In this document: positions 27,454 through 35,612 of the stretch, piece by piece
Numbering within the stretch: position 1 is the first letter of the stretch
Layout of the letters: the number at the start of each line of letters is the position of its first letter
Assembly (NCBI GenBank): GCA_947488935.1
Contig: CANLBN010000006.1
Location: 1 to 64,000, forward strand
Direction of reading: 5' to 3'
Source of the DNA: an uncultured Pseudomonadales bacterium
GTDB lineage: Bacteria; Pseudomonadota; Gammaproteobacteria; Pseudomonadales; Cellvibrionaceae
Length of the DNA stretch: 64,000 bases
Notes under the pieces: model-generated
What the model saw: only the letters and a program-made list of their open reading frames with translations
The model's database searches: none
Told to the model about the DNA's origin: nothing
Position numbers and translations under genes: made by a program

Positions 27454-27855
27454 TTATTCGCCTCTAATGGCTGCCATCAGCCCAGTAAACTTGCTATTTA
27501 AAAACGTAAAGCTCGCCTGAAACGACAGGCCATTTTGCATAAATTCCGCATGCTCGACTTGCTCTTCAACGGTATTACCATCGATGGAGGGCTGAATCGG
27601 TGTGCGATACAATAAATCGCTATTGCTCGACAAAGTCTGGCCCGTAATGTGTCGCTCACTTGTGGTATTAAGTGATGCCGAACTTTTTGAAAGCTGCACT
27701 TGCCCCTGTAAAATACCTTTAAAGTCGACATCACGCGCTTTGTAACCTGGCGTATCTGCATTGGCTAAATTATTTGCCAACACTTGCGCACGATCACCAC
27801 GAACACGCAATGCTTGCTCATGAATACCCAGTGCTTTATCAAAGTTAATCGCCAT
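27454..27855 (-). CDS. flgB: Flagellar proximal rod protein FlgB
   Basis: FlgB is the innermost proximal rod protein. The start at 27855 gives 133 residues beginning AINFDKALGIHEQALRVRGDRAQVLANNLANADTPGYKARDVDF, the standard FlgB opening. The longer open frame adds 21 non-conserved residues. It is the first gene of flgBCDE, with a sigma54 site about 60 bp upstream. Confidence 0.95.
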   Translation of the reverse strand: MAINFDKALGIHEQALRVRGDRAQVLANNLANADTPGYKARDVDFKGILQGQVQLSKSSASLNTTSERHITGQTLSSNSDLLYRTPIQPSIDGNTVEEQVEHAEFMQNGLSFQASFTFLNSKFTGLMAAIRGE

Positions 27856-27913
27856 AGTCTTACCTAATATGTGTAAATAATTTTCAATAAATAACAAACT
27901 ATGAATAACTAAT

Positions 27914-27929
27914 AGCAAAGCTTATGCCA
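27914..27929 (-). promoter_or_regulatory. Sigma54 promoter of flgBCDE
   Basis: The minus strand reads TGGCATAAGCTTTGCT, with GG-N10-GC spacing and TTGCT -12. Predicted initiation near 27902 is about 45 bp before flgB. The rest of the 387-bp gap up to cheV contains only the cheV terminator. Confidence 0.88.
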
Positions 27930-28162
27930 AAAAATAATTTATCATAAGCCATTGATTTTAATAGATATTTAAAAAATAAAGGAGATAAACAAAGCGGCAA
28001 TTCTTGTCCTATGACTACACAACTTGCCACTTGCTATTAGGGTAGGTAGTAAATATTAAATGGCCTTTGCATAGCTTCTTGCATTAAGAGGGATTTAACA
28101 TTCAGCATGAATATACAAGAACTTAAGGAGGGCTAGGCAAGCTAGATATTTTATTAATAGAC

Positions 28163-28198
28163 AATAAAAAAGGGCAATAAAATTATTGCCCTTTTAAA
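28163..28198 (-). terminator. Terminator after cheV
   Basis: AAAAGGGCAATAA (28168-28180) pairs perfectly with TTATTGCCCTTTT (28183-28195) over a 2-nt loop, with A/T tracts on both sides, 45 bp downstream of cheV. It shows that cheV and flgB are separate transcripts. Confidence 0.92.
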
Positions 28199-28242
28199 AT
28201 GGTTTGACGCATGTACTTGATAGCTACAGTATAAAAGCTACC

Positions 28243-29202
28243 TTATTTTAGATCTGTGCTTACTTCGATTGCTTCGCCGCTTACCTCTAAAATACGCTCG
28301 TTTAATCGCGTTGCTAATAGATCTGGATTAAATTTAGATAAAAAATCGTTGGCACCCACTTTCTTAACCATAGCCTCATTAAACACACCACTTAATGACG
28401 TATGCAAAATAATATGGAGGTCTTTCAGTTTATCGTTAGCGCGCACTTCCGAGGTAAAGGTATATCCGTCCATTTCTGGCATTTCAATATCAGAGATAAT
28501 AAGTACCAGCTCTTCATTGGGGTCTTTACCCTCTTCTAAGATGTCCTCCAAATAAGTCAGTGCCTCTCGCCCATCTTTTCTAAGCGTACACTTAATGCCC
28601 ATTTGCTCAACAACACGTTGTATTTGTTTACGCGCAATGGTGGAGTCGTCAACGATAAGGATGTGCTTTTTAATAACGCGCTCTGATATACCATCTTCGA
28701 TAAGTTCATTACTGACATCAGCCGGCAATGGTGATACTTCGGCAAGAATTTTTTCAACATCGATAATTTCAATTAAATTATTATCAAGCTCTGTCACCGC
28801 TGTCAGATAGTTATCTTTACCCGCACCACGTGGAGGCGGATGAATATCTTCCCAATTGGTATTGATAATACGCTCTACAGCTTTAACTAAGAAACCCTGC
28901 GTCGATCCATTATATTCAGTGATAATAACAAAACTGTCTTCGATATTTTCGACAGGGCTATTACCAATCGCAAGGTTCATATCCATTATTGAGATCGTGT
29001 TTCCTCGAATGTTAGCAACACCACGAACAACACGGTGACGCTGAGGTAACTGATTTAATTCAGGACATTGCAGAACTTCTTTTACCTTAAAGACATTGAT
29101 CCCATATAGCTGATCGCTGTTTAAGCGAAATAAGAGTAACTCTAAACGATTTTGACCCACCAACTGAGTACGTTGATTTACCGAGTCCATGACACTAGCC
29201 AT
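28243..29202 (-). CDS. cheV: Chemotaxis coupling protein CheV
   Basis: CheV couples receptors to CheA and modulates adaptation. The 319-residue protein has a CheW-like domain (about 15-170, with LLFRLNSDQLYGINVFKVKEVL and VRGVANIRGNTISIMDMN). This is followed by a receiver domain (about 180-305, HILIVDDSTIARKQIQRV, phosphorylatable Asp in IISDIEMPEMDGY, and the conserved Lys). A sigma54-like site lies upstream. The cheR gene that usually follows cheV in Pseudomonas and Vibrio is absent here. Confidence 0.95.
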   Translation of the reverse strand: MASVMDSVNQRTQLVGQNRLELLLFRLNSDQLYGINVFKVKEVLQCPELNQLPQRHRVVRGVANIRGNTISIMDMNLAIGNSPVENIEDSFVIITEYNGSTQGFLVKAVERIINTNWEDIHPPPRGAGKDNYLTAVTELDNNLIEIIDVEKILAEVSPLPADVSNELIEDGISERVIKKHILIVDDSTIARKQIQRVVEQMGIKCTLRKDGREALTYLEDILEEGKDPNEELVLIISDIEMPEMDGYTFTSEVRANDKLKDLHIILHTSLSGVFNEAMVKKVGANDFLSKFNPDLLATRLNERILEVSGEAIEVSTDLK

Positions 29203-29266
29203 AAGTATTCCTCTTTGGATAAAAATACCCGTTTAATGCAATAAGTTAATAATGTAAAACATATAA

Positions 29267-29282
29267 CGGCATGCGACTTGCT
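29267..29282 (+). promoter_or_regulatory. Sigma54-type promoter of flgA
   Basis: The plus strand reads CGGCATGCGACTTGCT. The GG-N10-GC spacing and TTGCT -12 are exact; the -24 element has two changes from TGGCACG. Predicted start near 29294, about 110 bp before flgA. Confidence 0.68.
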
Positions 29283-29327
29283 TATCAAAGCTAGATGTTG
29301 TTAATCGAGTTGAATAACAACCAATAA

Positions 29328-29343
29328 TGCCAACTATTTGCCA
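29328..29343 (-). promoter_or_regulatory. Sigma54-like promoter of cheV
   Basis: The minus strand reads TGGCAAATAGTTGGCA, with GG-N10-GC spacing; the -12 element is TGGCA rather than TTGCA. It would start transcription near 29316, giving a leader of about 115 nt for cheV. It faces the flgA site head-on. Confidence 0.5.
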
Positions 29344-29405
29344 ACCACTACTTTATTAACTCTTTATCAAAATGATAAATAAGCTCTTTAAAGCATAGGA
29401 CAATA

Positions 29406-30119
29406 ATGATGAAAACGACTAATTTTTTATTAATTTTTTGTTATTTGATAATGATAAACCCCGCTTATGCACTCAAGAGTATTAGCCACAGTGCCCTGCA
29501 GGCAGATGTTCAAGAATTTGTGTTAACTCAAGTCGAAGATCAACTTCATAATAAACAAGATATAAACGTCAAAGTTAGCGTCAGAAAAATAGACCCACGC
29601 TTAAAGCTCAAGCAATGCGACAAACCATTGGCGTTTGAACTTCAAGGTCAAACGATTAAGCGCAACAACACTGTCAAAGTTAGCTGCCGTTCAGATATTC
29701 ATCCTTGGTCTATCTTTACTATGAGTACAATCACACAGGAGATGTATGTCATCAGTGCGGCTACCGAGCTACCTAGGCACCATGTTATTAGCGAAGAAGA
29801 TTTAATACCGATCAAGCAAGATATACACAAGCTAAGGGGTGGCTATGTAACCAAAGGGAAGATACTCATTGGACAGCAACTACGACGCCCCGCCCGTGCA
29901 GGCTCAGTTATTTATCAAAATCAGTTACAGGCACCGAACATTATTAAAAAAGGCGATAAAGTGACTATTATCACTACAAGGGGAGCCTTATCAGTTATTC
30001 ATCAAGGTTTTGCCTTAGAAAATGCCAGTAAAGGTGAGCGAGTACAGGTTAAAAACAAGCGCTCTAGCCGTATTATTCAAGCAAGTGTTATTTCAGCTGG
30101 GCGAGTCGAGGTATTGTAA
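29406..30119 (+). CDS. flgA: P-ring assembly chaperone FlgA
   Basis: FlgA is a periplasmic chaperone for P-ring (FlgI) assembly. The 237-residue protein has a signal peptide (about 1-23, cleaved after AYA) and an SAF-type beta-clip domain near 115-175 (TELPRHHVISEEDLI). The C-terminus is QLQAPNIIKKGDKVTI ... ALENASKGERVQVKNKRSSRIIQASVISAGRVEV, as expected. It is divergent from cheV and precedes flgM. Confidence 0.93.
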   Translation: MMKTTNFLLIFCYLIMINPAYALKSISHSALQADVQEFVLTQVEDQLHNKQDINVKVSVRKIDPRLKLKQCDKPLAFELQGQTIKRNNTVKVSCRSDIHPWSIFTMSTITQEMYVISAATELPRHHVISEEDLIPIKQDIHKLRGGYVTKGKILIGQQLRRPARAGSVIYQNQLQAPNIIKKGDKVTIITTRGALSVIHQGFALENASKGERVQVKNKRSSRIIQASVISAGRVEVL

Positions 30120-30216
30120 GCAAATATATTTGATGAGGCACAACAAGCTAAGTCGCTGATAAATATAGACTTTTATTTTTTTAGTTATTATTTCACTTTT
30201 TATTTGAAAATTTAGC

Positions 30217-30243
30217 TAAAGTAACTAGTATTAATGCCGATAA
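30217..30243 (+). promoter_or_regulatory. FliA (sigma28) promoter of flgM
   Basis: TAAA (30217-30220), exactly 15 nt, then GCCGATAA (30236-30243) is a perfect sigma28 promoter about 85 bp upstream of flgM. The arrangement is the classical one in which FliA drives its own anti-sigma factor. Confidence 0.94.
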
Positions 30244-30329
30244 CTTTTTAGAGCACCATAAAACCATCTAAAGAATGGCTTTATACATTTAAGCTGTAAC
30301 AGTTACACAAAGGTATATAGGACAAAACG

Positions 30330-30641
30330 ATGACTATTAATATCAACAATCTTGGCGTTAATAATAATACGTTAAGTAGCAATAATAGAGCTTCTGAATC
30401 TAGCCGTAATCAGTCAACTGAATCAGCTACCACTGCGACCTCATCAAGCACAAGCGGTGACAGTGTTGCGATTAGCCAACAGGCGTTGAATCTTACTGGT
30501 CTTGAAGCACGCATCAATGATGCACCCGCTGTTGATACAGCACGTGTTGACAGTATTCGACAGGCCATTGAAGATGGTAGCTACTCTATTGATGCCGATA
30601 ATATTGCCGACAGACTACTTGATAGTGATGCACTTTATTAA
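30330..30641 (+). CDS. flgM: Anti-sigma28 factor FlgM
   Basis: FlgM binds FliA and blocks late gene expression until it is exported through the finished hook. The 103-residue protein has a disordered Ser/Thr/Asn-rich N-terminal half. The C-terminal binding region is DSVAISQQALNLTGLEARI ... VDTARVDSIRQAIEDGSYSIDADNIADRLL, a clear FlgM signature. It has its own sigma28 promoter and is separated from flgN by 254 bp. Confidence 0.93.
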   Translation: MTININNLGVNNNTLSSNNRASESSRNQSTESATTATSSSTSGDSVAISQQALNLTGLEARINDAPAVDTARVDSIRQAIEDGSYSIDADNIADRLLDSDALY

Positions 30642-30842
30642 TAGCAATCATTAAGTGATAGAGTAAAGATTTTAAAAAAGTTATGACTTCACTATAAGCT
30701 AATTTTGCTACCTGCTTTAACGTCAATACTTTTGTCAGCAATAATATAATTTATTAACCATCTAGCTTCACAAAACCTCATATTATTTTATCCCTATCCT
30801 TTGTACAATTTCTTCTCTTTTATTTTACTCTCTTATATTAAT

Positions 30843-30858
30843 TGGCATTTTCCTTGCT
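30843..30858 (+). promoter_or_regulatory. Sigma54 promoter of flgN
   Basis: The plus strand reads TGGCATTTTCCTTGCT, with GG-N10-GC spacing and TTGCT -12, 37 bp before the flgN start. This gives flgN a promoter independent of flgM. Confidence 0.85.
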
Positions 30859-30895
30859 ACCTTCTCGGTAATTAGTAAAAAAGAGAGCGCAGACG

Positions 30896-31372
30896 ATGAA
30901 TGCTAAATATTTAAGTACCATCCATACAATGATCGAACAAGATCTTGCCACTAGTCGGCAATTACTTGCCTTGTTAGAGCGCGAAACTGACTCTACTCAG
31001 GAGAGAGATTACGCGGCCATGTCCGAGCTATTAAAAGAAAAAACACCCTTATTAGATAACCTTAAAAAGAACGCACAGATACGCTCCAAATTATTACTAT
31101 CTAGCAATCAAACGGCGAATGAAAAAAATTGGTCACTACTATTAGATTCATTTAATGACCACAAGGTAAAAGAGAGCTGGCAGGAAGTACAAACGACGAT
31201 ATCACGATGTAAGGACATCAATAATATTAACGGGAAGCTAATCAATCGTGGCGTTCAATCACACAGTAAATTACTACAACTCATGCGCGGTAATACACAG
31301 CAAGCCGATATTTACGATGCCAAAGGTAGTAAGCGCACATCGAGTTATTCTGGTATGCTAACCCATGCCTAA
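30896..31372 (+). CDS. flgN: Flagellar export chaperone FlgN
   Basis: FlgN is the cytoplasmic chaperone for FlgK and FlgL. The 158-residue helical protein shows the FlgN pattern (IEQDLATSRQLLALLERETDSTQERDYAAMSELLKEKTPLLDNL) and a weakly conserved C-terminus that would bind the hook-associated proteins. It lies in the flgA-flgM-flgN set but has its own sigma54 promoter. Its last 4 bp overlap the end of the convergent glycosyltransferase gene. Confidence 0.88.
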   Translation: MNAKYLSTIHTMIEQDLATSRQLLALLERETDSTQERDYAAMSELLKEKTPLLDNLKKNAQIRSKLLLSSNQTANEKNWSLLLDSFNDHKVKESWQEVQTTISRCKDINNINGKLINRGVQSHSKLLQLMRGNTQQADIYDAKGSKRTSSYSGMLTHA

Positions 31373-32136
31373 AGGTTAAGGCCGTTATTTGTTAATGTAT
31401 TTGCCTGCTCTAATAGGTCATCGAATTCACCATGAACTTTTAGCTTTGCCAAGTCTTGAGGTTGATCAATATCCGATAGGCTTGGCAATTCAAAATAACT
31501 CAGTTTAGACGACTTTAACTTTGCAATGGTACTTGCAAAAACCGAACTCTCTCCCCAACGAATATCGGTAAATAACGACTCATTAGGCACCTTAAGACCC
31601 AACAACACATAACCACCATCATCAGCAGGCCCAATCACCACATCATGCTTGGCCAATGCTTCACAAGCCATTAACAAATAACTTTTATCGATAAAAGGGC
31701 AATCGGTGCCAACAACGAACACACCTTGTATATCTTGCGATTTTTGTTTTTGATGGGAAGAGGTATCATTAGAAAAGCTACAATTTATCGCATTAATAAG
31801 GCGCTCACCGAGGCTACCCTCTGCCTGTTGGTACACAGCTAAGTTTGTTAAATCAGATGGGTTACACCCAAGTATTTTTTCTGAAAACACCTGTTTATCT
31901 CCAGCAATCCAACACTCTATAGGGCAAATATTGGATTGGCTCCACTGATTTAGGGCAACAGCTGTCAAACGAGAGTGTAGAGCTAAAGAAAACGCCTGTG
32001 GTAGTTGCGGTTGTAAACGTGTTTTGGCAAAACCAAGCACAGGTGCTTTGGCAAAGACGACTAAGCGATAATGGGGGTAGGCATAATGCTGGCCTAAGAG
32101 AGAAGTTGGGCGGTGAGAGTTATTGGAAGACTGCAT
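31369..32136 (-). CDS. TIGR04282-type glycosyltransferase (arsenosugar cluster)
   Basis: The 255-residue protein resembles the TIGR04282 (DUF2064) GT-A-like family found beside ArsS. Visible motifs are LVVFAKAPVLGFAKTRLQPQL at about 27-47, VFVVGTDCPFIDKSYL, and HDVVIGPADDGGYVLLGL. It is the last gene of a three-gene arsS cluster and lies 55 bp after the second transferase. It probably handles a nucleotide-activated substrate in arsenosugar formation; the exact reaction is not established from sequence. Confidence 0.85.
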   Translation of the reverse strand: MQSSNNSHRPTSLLGQHYAYPHYRLVVFAKAPVLGFAKTRLQPQLPQAFSLALHSRLTAVALNQWSQSNICPIECWIAGDKQVFSEKILGCNPSDLTNLAVYQQAEGSLGERLINAINCSFSNDTSSHQKQKSQDIQGVFVVGTDCPFIDKSYLLMACEALAKHDVVIGPADDGGYVLLGLKVPNESLFTDIRWGESSVFASTIAKLKSSKLSYFELPSLSDIDQPQDLAKLKVHGEFDDLLEQANTLTNNGLNL

Positions 32137-32191
32137 AGAGTACTAAATTAATAATAAATTTAACTTTAGAGAAATTTGCACATAAAAAATA

Positions 32192-32869
32192 TTAGGACAA
32201 ATAATTTTTTGCTAATCGTTTTGGCGATACACCAATAAAAAATAAAAAGCGTAAGCGCCACATTAATAACATAGTTGCTAATATGCCATTTTTCTCCCAG
32301 CGTCTCGACGAGGTTGTCACTGTTTTTTTAACAAAATAAGGGCGTGACACTTGTCTTAAACGCTTGCTCAATTCGACATCTTCCATAAGAGGAATATCCT
32401 TGTAACCCCCAGTTTTCTTAAAAAGCGCATGGGTCACAAAAATGCATTGATCACCTGTTGCAACACCTGTGATACGAGAGCGAATGTTCATCATTGTTTC
32501 TATCATGCGATACATCCAATGCTGGCCACTTAATTTTATTTTAAAAAATCCCCATTGATTGGCATTGGAAACACCTTGAATAATTGCTAGCTGCTCGGTA
32601 ATGACAGAGAATTGGGTATCACTATGCACAAATAATAATATATCGCCCGATGCCCTTGCCGCACCTACATTCATTTGTTTAGCACGGCCTTTAGTCGACT
32701 CGATAAGTATCACTTTATGCTGAGTAACAAGGCTCACAGTACTATCGCTGCTACCGCCATCGACAACAATGACTTCAATATTCGAATCATTAACTGCTGT
32801 TAATTCTTGTAAAAACCGATCTATAGAAGCCGCTTCATTCAGTACGGGAATAATAATACTCAGTGTCAT
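32192..32869 (-). CDS. TIGR04283-type glycosyltransferase (arsenosugar cluster)
   Basis: This 225-residue GT2 family transferase begins LSIIIPVLNEAASIDRFLQEL. It has VIVVDGGSSDST, the nucleotide-binding ILLFVHSDTQF (DxD-like), GVATGDQCIFV and DIPLMEDVELSKRLR. The subfamily is that paired with TIGR04282 and ArsS. It starts 9 bp after arsS, so the two are co-transcribed. Confidence 0.88.
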   Translation of the reverse strand: MTLSIIIPVLNEAASIDRFLQELTAVNDSNIEVIVVDGGSSDSTVSLVTQHKVILIESTKGRAKQMNVGAARASGDILLFVHSDTQFSVITEQLAIIQGVSNANQWGFFKIKLSGQHWMYRMIETMMNIRSRITGVATGDQCIFVTHALFKKTGGYKDIPLMEDVELSKRLRQVSRPYFVKKTVTTSSRRWEKNGILATMLLMWRLRFLFFIGVSPKRLAKNYLS

Positions 32870-32878
32870 TATTTTTTA

Positions 32879-33877
32879 TTACTCTAAAGCACCACCGCAA
32901 CTACTGCCCTGACCCGCCGTACAACCATAGCAATGCTCACCGATCATTATGCCGTTACCTGCAAGCTCTGCTTCAATTAGCTCGTCTATATGCCAAGATT
33001 TTTTGTCACTACCTATAATGGCCACGTTATCTTGACCTTGGTACGGTGTGTGATGGAGTGGCATTTCCAACATTTGATTAAAATCACAATCGTAAACATA
33101 ACCCTGCCAATCAATACTTAAGAGTGTTTTACACATAACACTCTTCATATTATCGCCCAAGAAATTATCTTTTAATAACTGCATGTAATCTTCATACAGA
33201 CCTTTCGACAACAACATACCGCCAAAGCGACTGATAGGCATATTGGTAATCGTCAATAGTTGGTCAAACTCAATATTATACTCAGCTTTCAAGTTCGTTT
33301 TATATTCTTGTTCAAGCATAACCTGGCTAGGCGGCAAATTAACCCCGTCGGGATTATAAACAAGGTTTAATTCCAGAGATGGGTCTATTCCATACCCTAA
33401 GCTGTTGAGCTTTTTTAAAGCGGCAATGGACTCTTGGAAAACTCCTTTACCGCGTTGCTTGTCTACGTTTTGTTCTGCATAACAAGGAAGCGATGCGGTG
33501 ATGATGACTTTATGCTTAACTAAAAACTCGGCTAAATACTCATAGCCCGATTCAAGTAAGATGGTTAAATTACAACGATCTGTCACACTAACGCCACGCT
33601 TAGTCGCTTCTTCGACAAGGTAGCAAAAATGTGGGTTCATCTCTGGTGCGCCACCCGTGAGATCCAGTGATTGGATATTATGCCTATCAATATAGGCAAG
33701 CACGCTATCAATGGTATCGAGCGACATTAGCTCAGTGCGCTTAGGGCCTGCATTGACATGGCAATGGGTACAACTTAGATTACATAGATAACCTAAATTA
33801 AGCTGGAGCGTCTGCACAGCTTTCCTAGTAATTGACGGAAAGTCCGTTTTTAATAATAATGGCTTGGTGTCTAACAT
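32879..33877 (-). CDS. arsS: Arsenosugar biosynthesis radical SAM protein ArsS
   Basis: ArsS is a radical SAM enzyme implicated in converting methylated arsenic into the arsenosugar precursor. The core motif LCNLSCTHCHVNAGP carries the CxxxCxxC cluster ligands, and SLDLTGGAPEMN follows. A Cys-rich C-terminal domain contains CKTLLSIDWQGYVYDCDFNQML and a terminal CYGCTAGQGSSCGGALE. I choose the ATG at 33877 (332 residues) because it has a GGAG SD; a TTG at 33919 is a weaker alternative. Some relatives are selenoproteins; this one uses Cys. arsM, the methyltransferase that should supply substrate, is not in the window. Confidence 0.9.
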   Translation of the reverse strand: MLDTKPLLLKTDFPSITRKAVQTLQLNLGYLCNLSCTHCHVNAGPKRTELMSLDTIDSVLAYIDRHNIQSLDLTGGAPEMNPHFCYLVEEATKRGVSVTDRCNLTILLESGYEYLAEFLVKHKVIITASLPCYAEQNVDKQRGKGVFQESIAALKKLNSLGYGIDPSLELNLVYNPDGVNLPPSQVMLEQEYKTNLKAEYNIEFDQLLTITNMPISRFGGMLLSKGLYEDYMQLLKDNFLGDNMKSVMCKTLLSIDWQGYVYDCDFNQMLEMPLHHTPYQGQDNVAIIGSDKKSWHIDELIEAELAGNGIMIGEHCYGCTAGQGSSCGGALE

Positions 33878-33960
33878 AACATCTCCGAAAACTACTCTCC
33901 TGACAAATATTCTGCCCAAAGGTTTATATTATTTGTTAGGATAATATCTTTTATAGTACT

Positions 33961-34037
33961 CCACCCGTAGCTCAGCTGGATAGAGCGGTCCCCTCCTAAG
34001 GGACAGGCCGCAGGTTCGACTCCTGCCGGGTGGGCCA
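33961..34037 (+). tRNA. tRNA-Arg (anticodon CCT)
   Basis: The 77-nt cloverleaf has acceptor stem CCACCCG/CGGGTGG, a G discriminator and encoded CCA. The D arm is GCTC...GAGC and the anticodon arm is GTCCC-CTCCTAA-GGGAC with anticodon CCT (33995-33997). The T arm contains GTTCGACTC. It reads AGG codons. It is divergent from arsS and has no obvious att-like duplicate of its 3' end nearby. Confidence 0.97.
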
Positions 34038-34252
34038 CATTGCTTGCTAAATATAGGCTAATTTTGTAACCATCGCTTATATTTTAGAGGCACTTTTTTA
34101 GCAAAAAAGAGGTTTATCTCTTTATTTAGTCGGTGGCAACTGTACTCATCTATTGAATGTATTTCAATCACTTTATAGAGTCAGCACTTAATTGTTAGCT
34201 TTACAAATTTGGCTAACAACCACACATATTTTGAAAAAATTATACAGGTCGA

Positions 34253-34280
34253 TGAACTTTTAATTACAGCCCTAGTCTGA
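34253..34280 (+). promoter_or_regulatory. SigmaE/ECF-type promoter of Cys-repeat gene 1
   Basis: TGAACTT (34253-34259), 16 nt, then TCTGA (34276-34280) fits the RpoE/ECF layout (GGAACTT-N16-TCTGA). The surrounding 30 bp match the element at 35613 at about 26 positions, and the sequences diverge outside it. It lies about 100 bp before the gene. The rest of 34038-34383 shows no gene. Confidence 0.75.
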
Positions 34281-34383
34281 TGTTGTGCACATTGCTTAAG
34301 CAACGACAATAATTAACTATTCGTTATATATTGCGCTTACATTAAGCACTTAGTAATTCATAACTTAATTAGGACTTCCTATA

Positions 34384-34680
34384 ATGAGAAACGAAAAAGC
34401 AAAAGCAAAACTGTCACTAACTACTGTTGCAAAAAACAAACCTTTAACACTTGCTGCGGGCGCATTTTGCTTGTTATTAGGCGCTGCACCTCTTCATGCT
34501 GCTTGTGATCCCTGTGCCGCTGTTAACAAATACTCAAGCTCAAGCAACCCTTGCGCTGCTAAAAATCCTTGTGCCGCTAAAAACCCTTGTGCAGCATGTG
34601 CTCCTTGTGGTGCTTGCAACCCTTGTGCCGCTAAAAATCCTTGTGCTGCTAAAAACCCTTGTGCTGCTAAAAAATATTAA
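34384..34680 (+). CDS. Secreted Cys-repeat (NPCAAK) protein 1
   Basis: This 98-residue protein has a Sec signal peptide (about 1-39; basic Lys/Arg-rich start, hydrophobic TLAAGAFCLLLGAAP, LHA-A cleavage). The mature part starts CDPCAAV, has a Ser linker, then seven hexads: two NPCAAK, then NPCAAC, APCGAC and three NPCAAK, ending KY. About 11 Cys in roughly 59 residues, with regular spacing, suggest metal binding or a modified (RiPP-like) precursor. I do not recognise a named family. It resembles in general design the low-complexity Cys-repeat precursors of bufferin-type copper systems, but not in sequence. An ECF-type promoter precedes it and a terminator follows. Confidence 0.85.
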   Translation: MRNEKAKAKLSLTTVAKNKPLTLAAGAFCLLLGAAPLHAACDPCAAVNKYSSSSNPCAAKNPCAAKNPCAACAPCGACNPCAAKNPCAAKNPCAAKKY

Positions 34681-34691
34681 TTTTCTATCTA

Positions 34692-34726
34692 AAACACTAC
34701 TTGAATATTCAAGTAGTGTGTTTTTA
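34692..34726 (+). terminator. Terminator after Cys-repeat gene 1
   Basis: A perfect 26-nt palindrome (34694-34719, arms ACACTACTTGAAT and ATTCAAGTAGTGT) is followed by a T tract. It lies between Cys-repeat gene 1 and the DUF6969-like gene, so the latter is reached only by read-through or a weak promoter. Confidence 0.85.
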
Positions 34727-34770
34727 TTGACACTCTTTTTAATCTTTCCAAAATACCAGCAAAAAACATT

Positions 34771-35517
34771 ATGAATATCTCTTCATGGTCTGCACTTGGC
34801 GATAAAACTCCACTAAGCCAACCCAATTTAACAGCTCTCACCTCTGAACAAATAAATGAGATGCGCTTAGCTGGTCAACAGATCAAAGAAGCCTATCGAC
34901 TTTTAGATAAAGCTGGCTTGAATATTGTCAGTGAAGTATTAAAGGGGCAAGGTACGTTTTATGAGATGGAGCATTATCCAAAGGATGATGTTTATGATCC
35001 TGAAACACACAGTCAATATTATTATCACAATCATCGTGGGCTCTCCGATGAACATGGGCATTTCCATACCTTTTTAAGAGCGAAAGCAATCCCCGACAAT
35101 ATTAAACCTGCCACCGGTTTTAAAAATACTAAACCATGGCCAGAAGATGATGAAGCGCTCGCACATTTTGTTGGTATATCGATGGATGCCGATGGTTTTC
35201 CAATTGGTTTATTTATTACTAATCGATGGGTAACCAATCAAACGTGGTATAACGCAGAAGATACAGCAGCCTTACTAGAGCACTTTGAAATTGATCACGC
35301 ACACCCTAACCTGGTAGTCAATCAATGGCTGACTGCAATGCTAAAATTATTTAAGCCGCATATTACATCGCTACTGTTACACCGTGATAACGTAATCAAG
35401 CAGTGGGCGATCGACAAGCCCAATGAAGATATACTAGAAGATAGGGAGTTAGAAATAACTGGTAGCTTCGACATTACGCCCGAACAGTGTCTAGAACAAT
35501 TAGAAGCACTTAATTGA
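34771..35517 (+). CDS. His-rich DUF6969-like protein between the Cys-repeat genes
   Basis: The 248-residue protein appears cytoplasmic (no signal peptide or TM). It resembles, from memory, the uncharacterised DUF6969 family. Distinct blocks are GQGTFYEMEHYPKDDVYDPE (about 71-90), HSQYYYHNHR, HGHFHTF (near 109), ISMDADGFPIGLFITNRWVT and ILEDRELEITGSFDI. The clustered His, Asp and Glu suggest a metal-dependent enzyme, but no catalytic function is known. It sits 90 bp after Cys-repeat gene 1 and 225 bp before gene 2. A maturation, chaperone or sensing role for those peptides is an inference from position. No clear SD precedes the ATG. Confidence 0.8.
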   Translation: MNISSWSALGDKTPLSQPNLTALTSEQINEMRLAGQQIKEAYRLLDKAGLNIVSEVLKGQGTFYEMEHYPKDDVYDPETHSQYYYHNHRGLSDEHGHFHTFLRAKAIPDNIKPATGFKNTKPWPEDDEALAHFVGISMDADGFPIGLFITNRWVTNQTWYNAEDTAALLEHFEIDHAHPNLVVNQWLTAMLKLFKPHITSLLLHRDNVIKQWAIDKPNEDILEDRELEITGSFDITPEQCLEQLEALN

Positions 35518-35552
35518 ACTTAATAATAAGTAAGATACAGCTAAGCTAATTA

Positions 35553-35596
35553 AAAAAAAGCCAAACAATTATTTTATACTGTTTGGCTTTTTTTGT
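35553..35596 (+). terminator. Terminator after the DUF6969-like gene
   Basis: AAAAGCCAAACA and TGTTTGGCTTTT-type arms enclose an AT-rich loop and end in seven T. It is almost identical to the hairpin at 36055, which follows Cys-repeat gene 2, so the duplication included terminators. Confidence 0.9.
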
Positions 35597-35612
35597 TTTA
35601 GCACTATATCAA

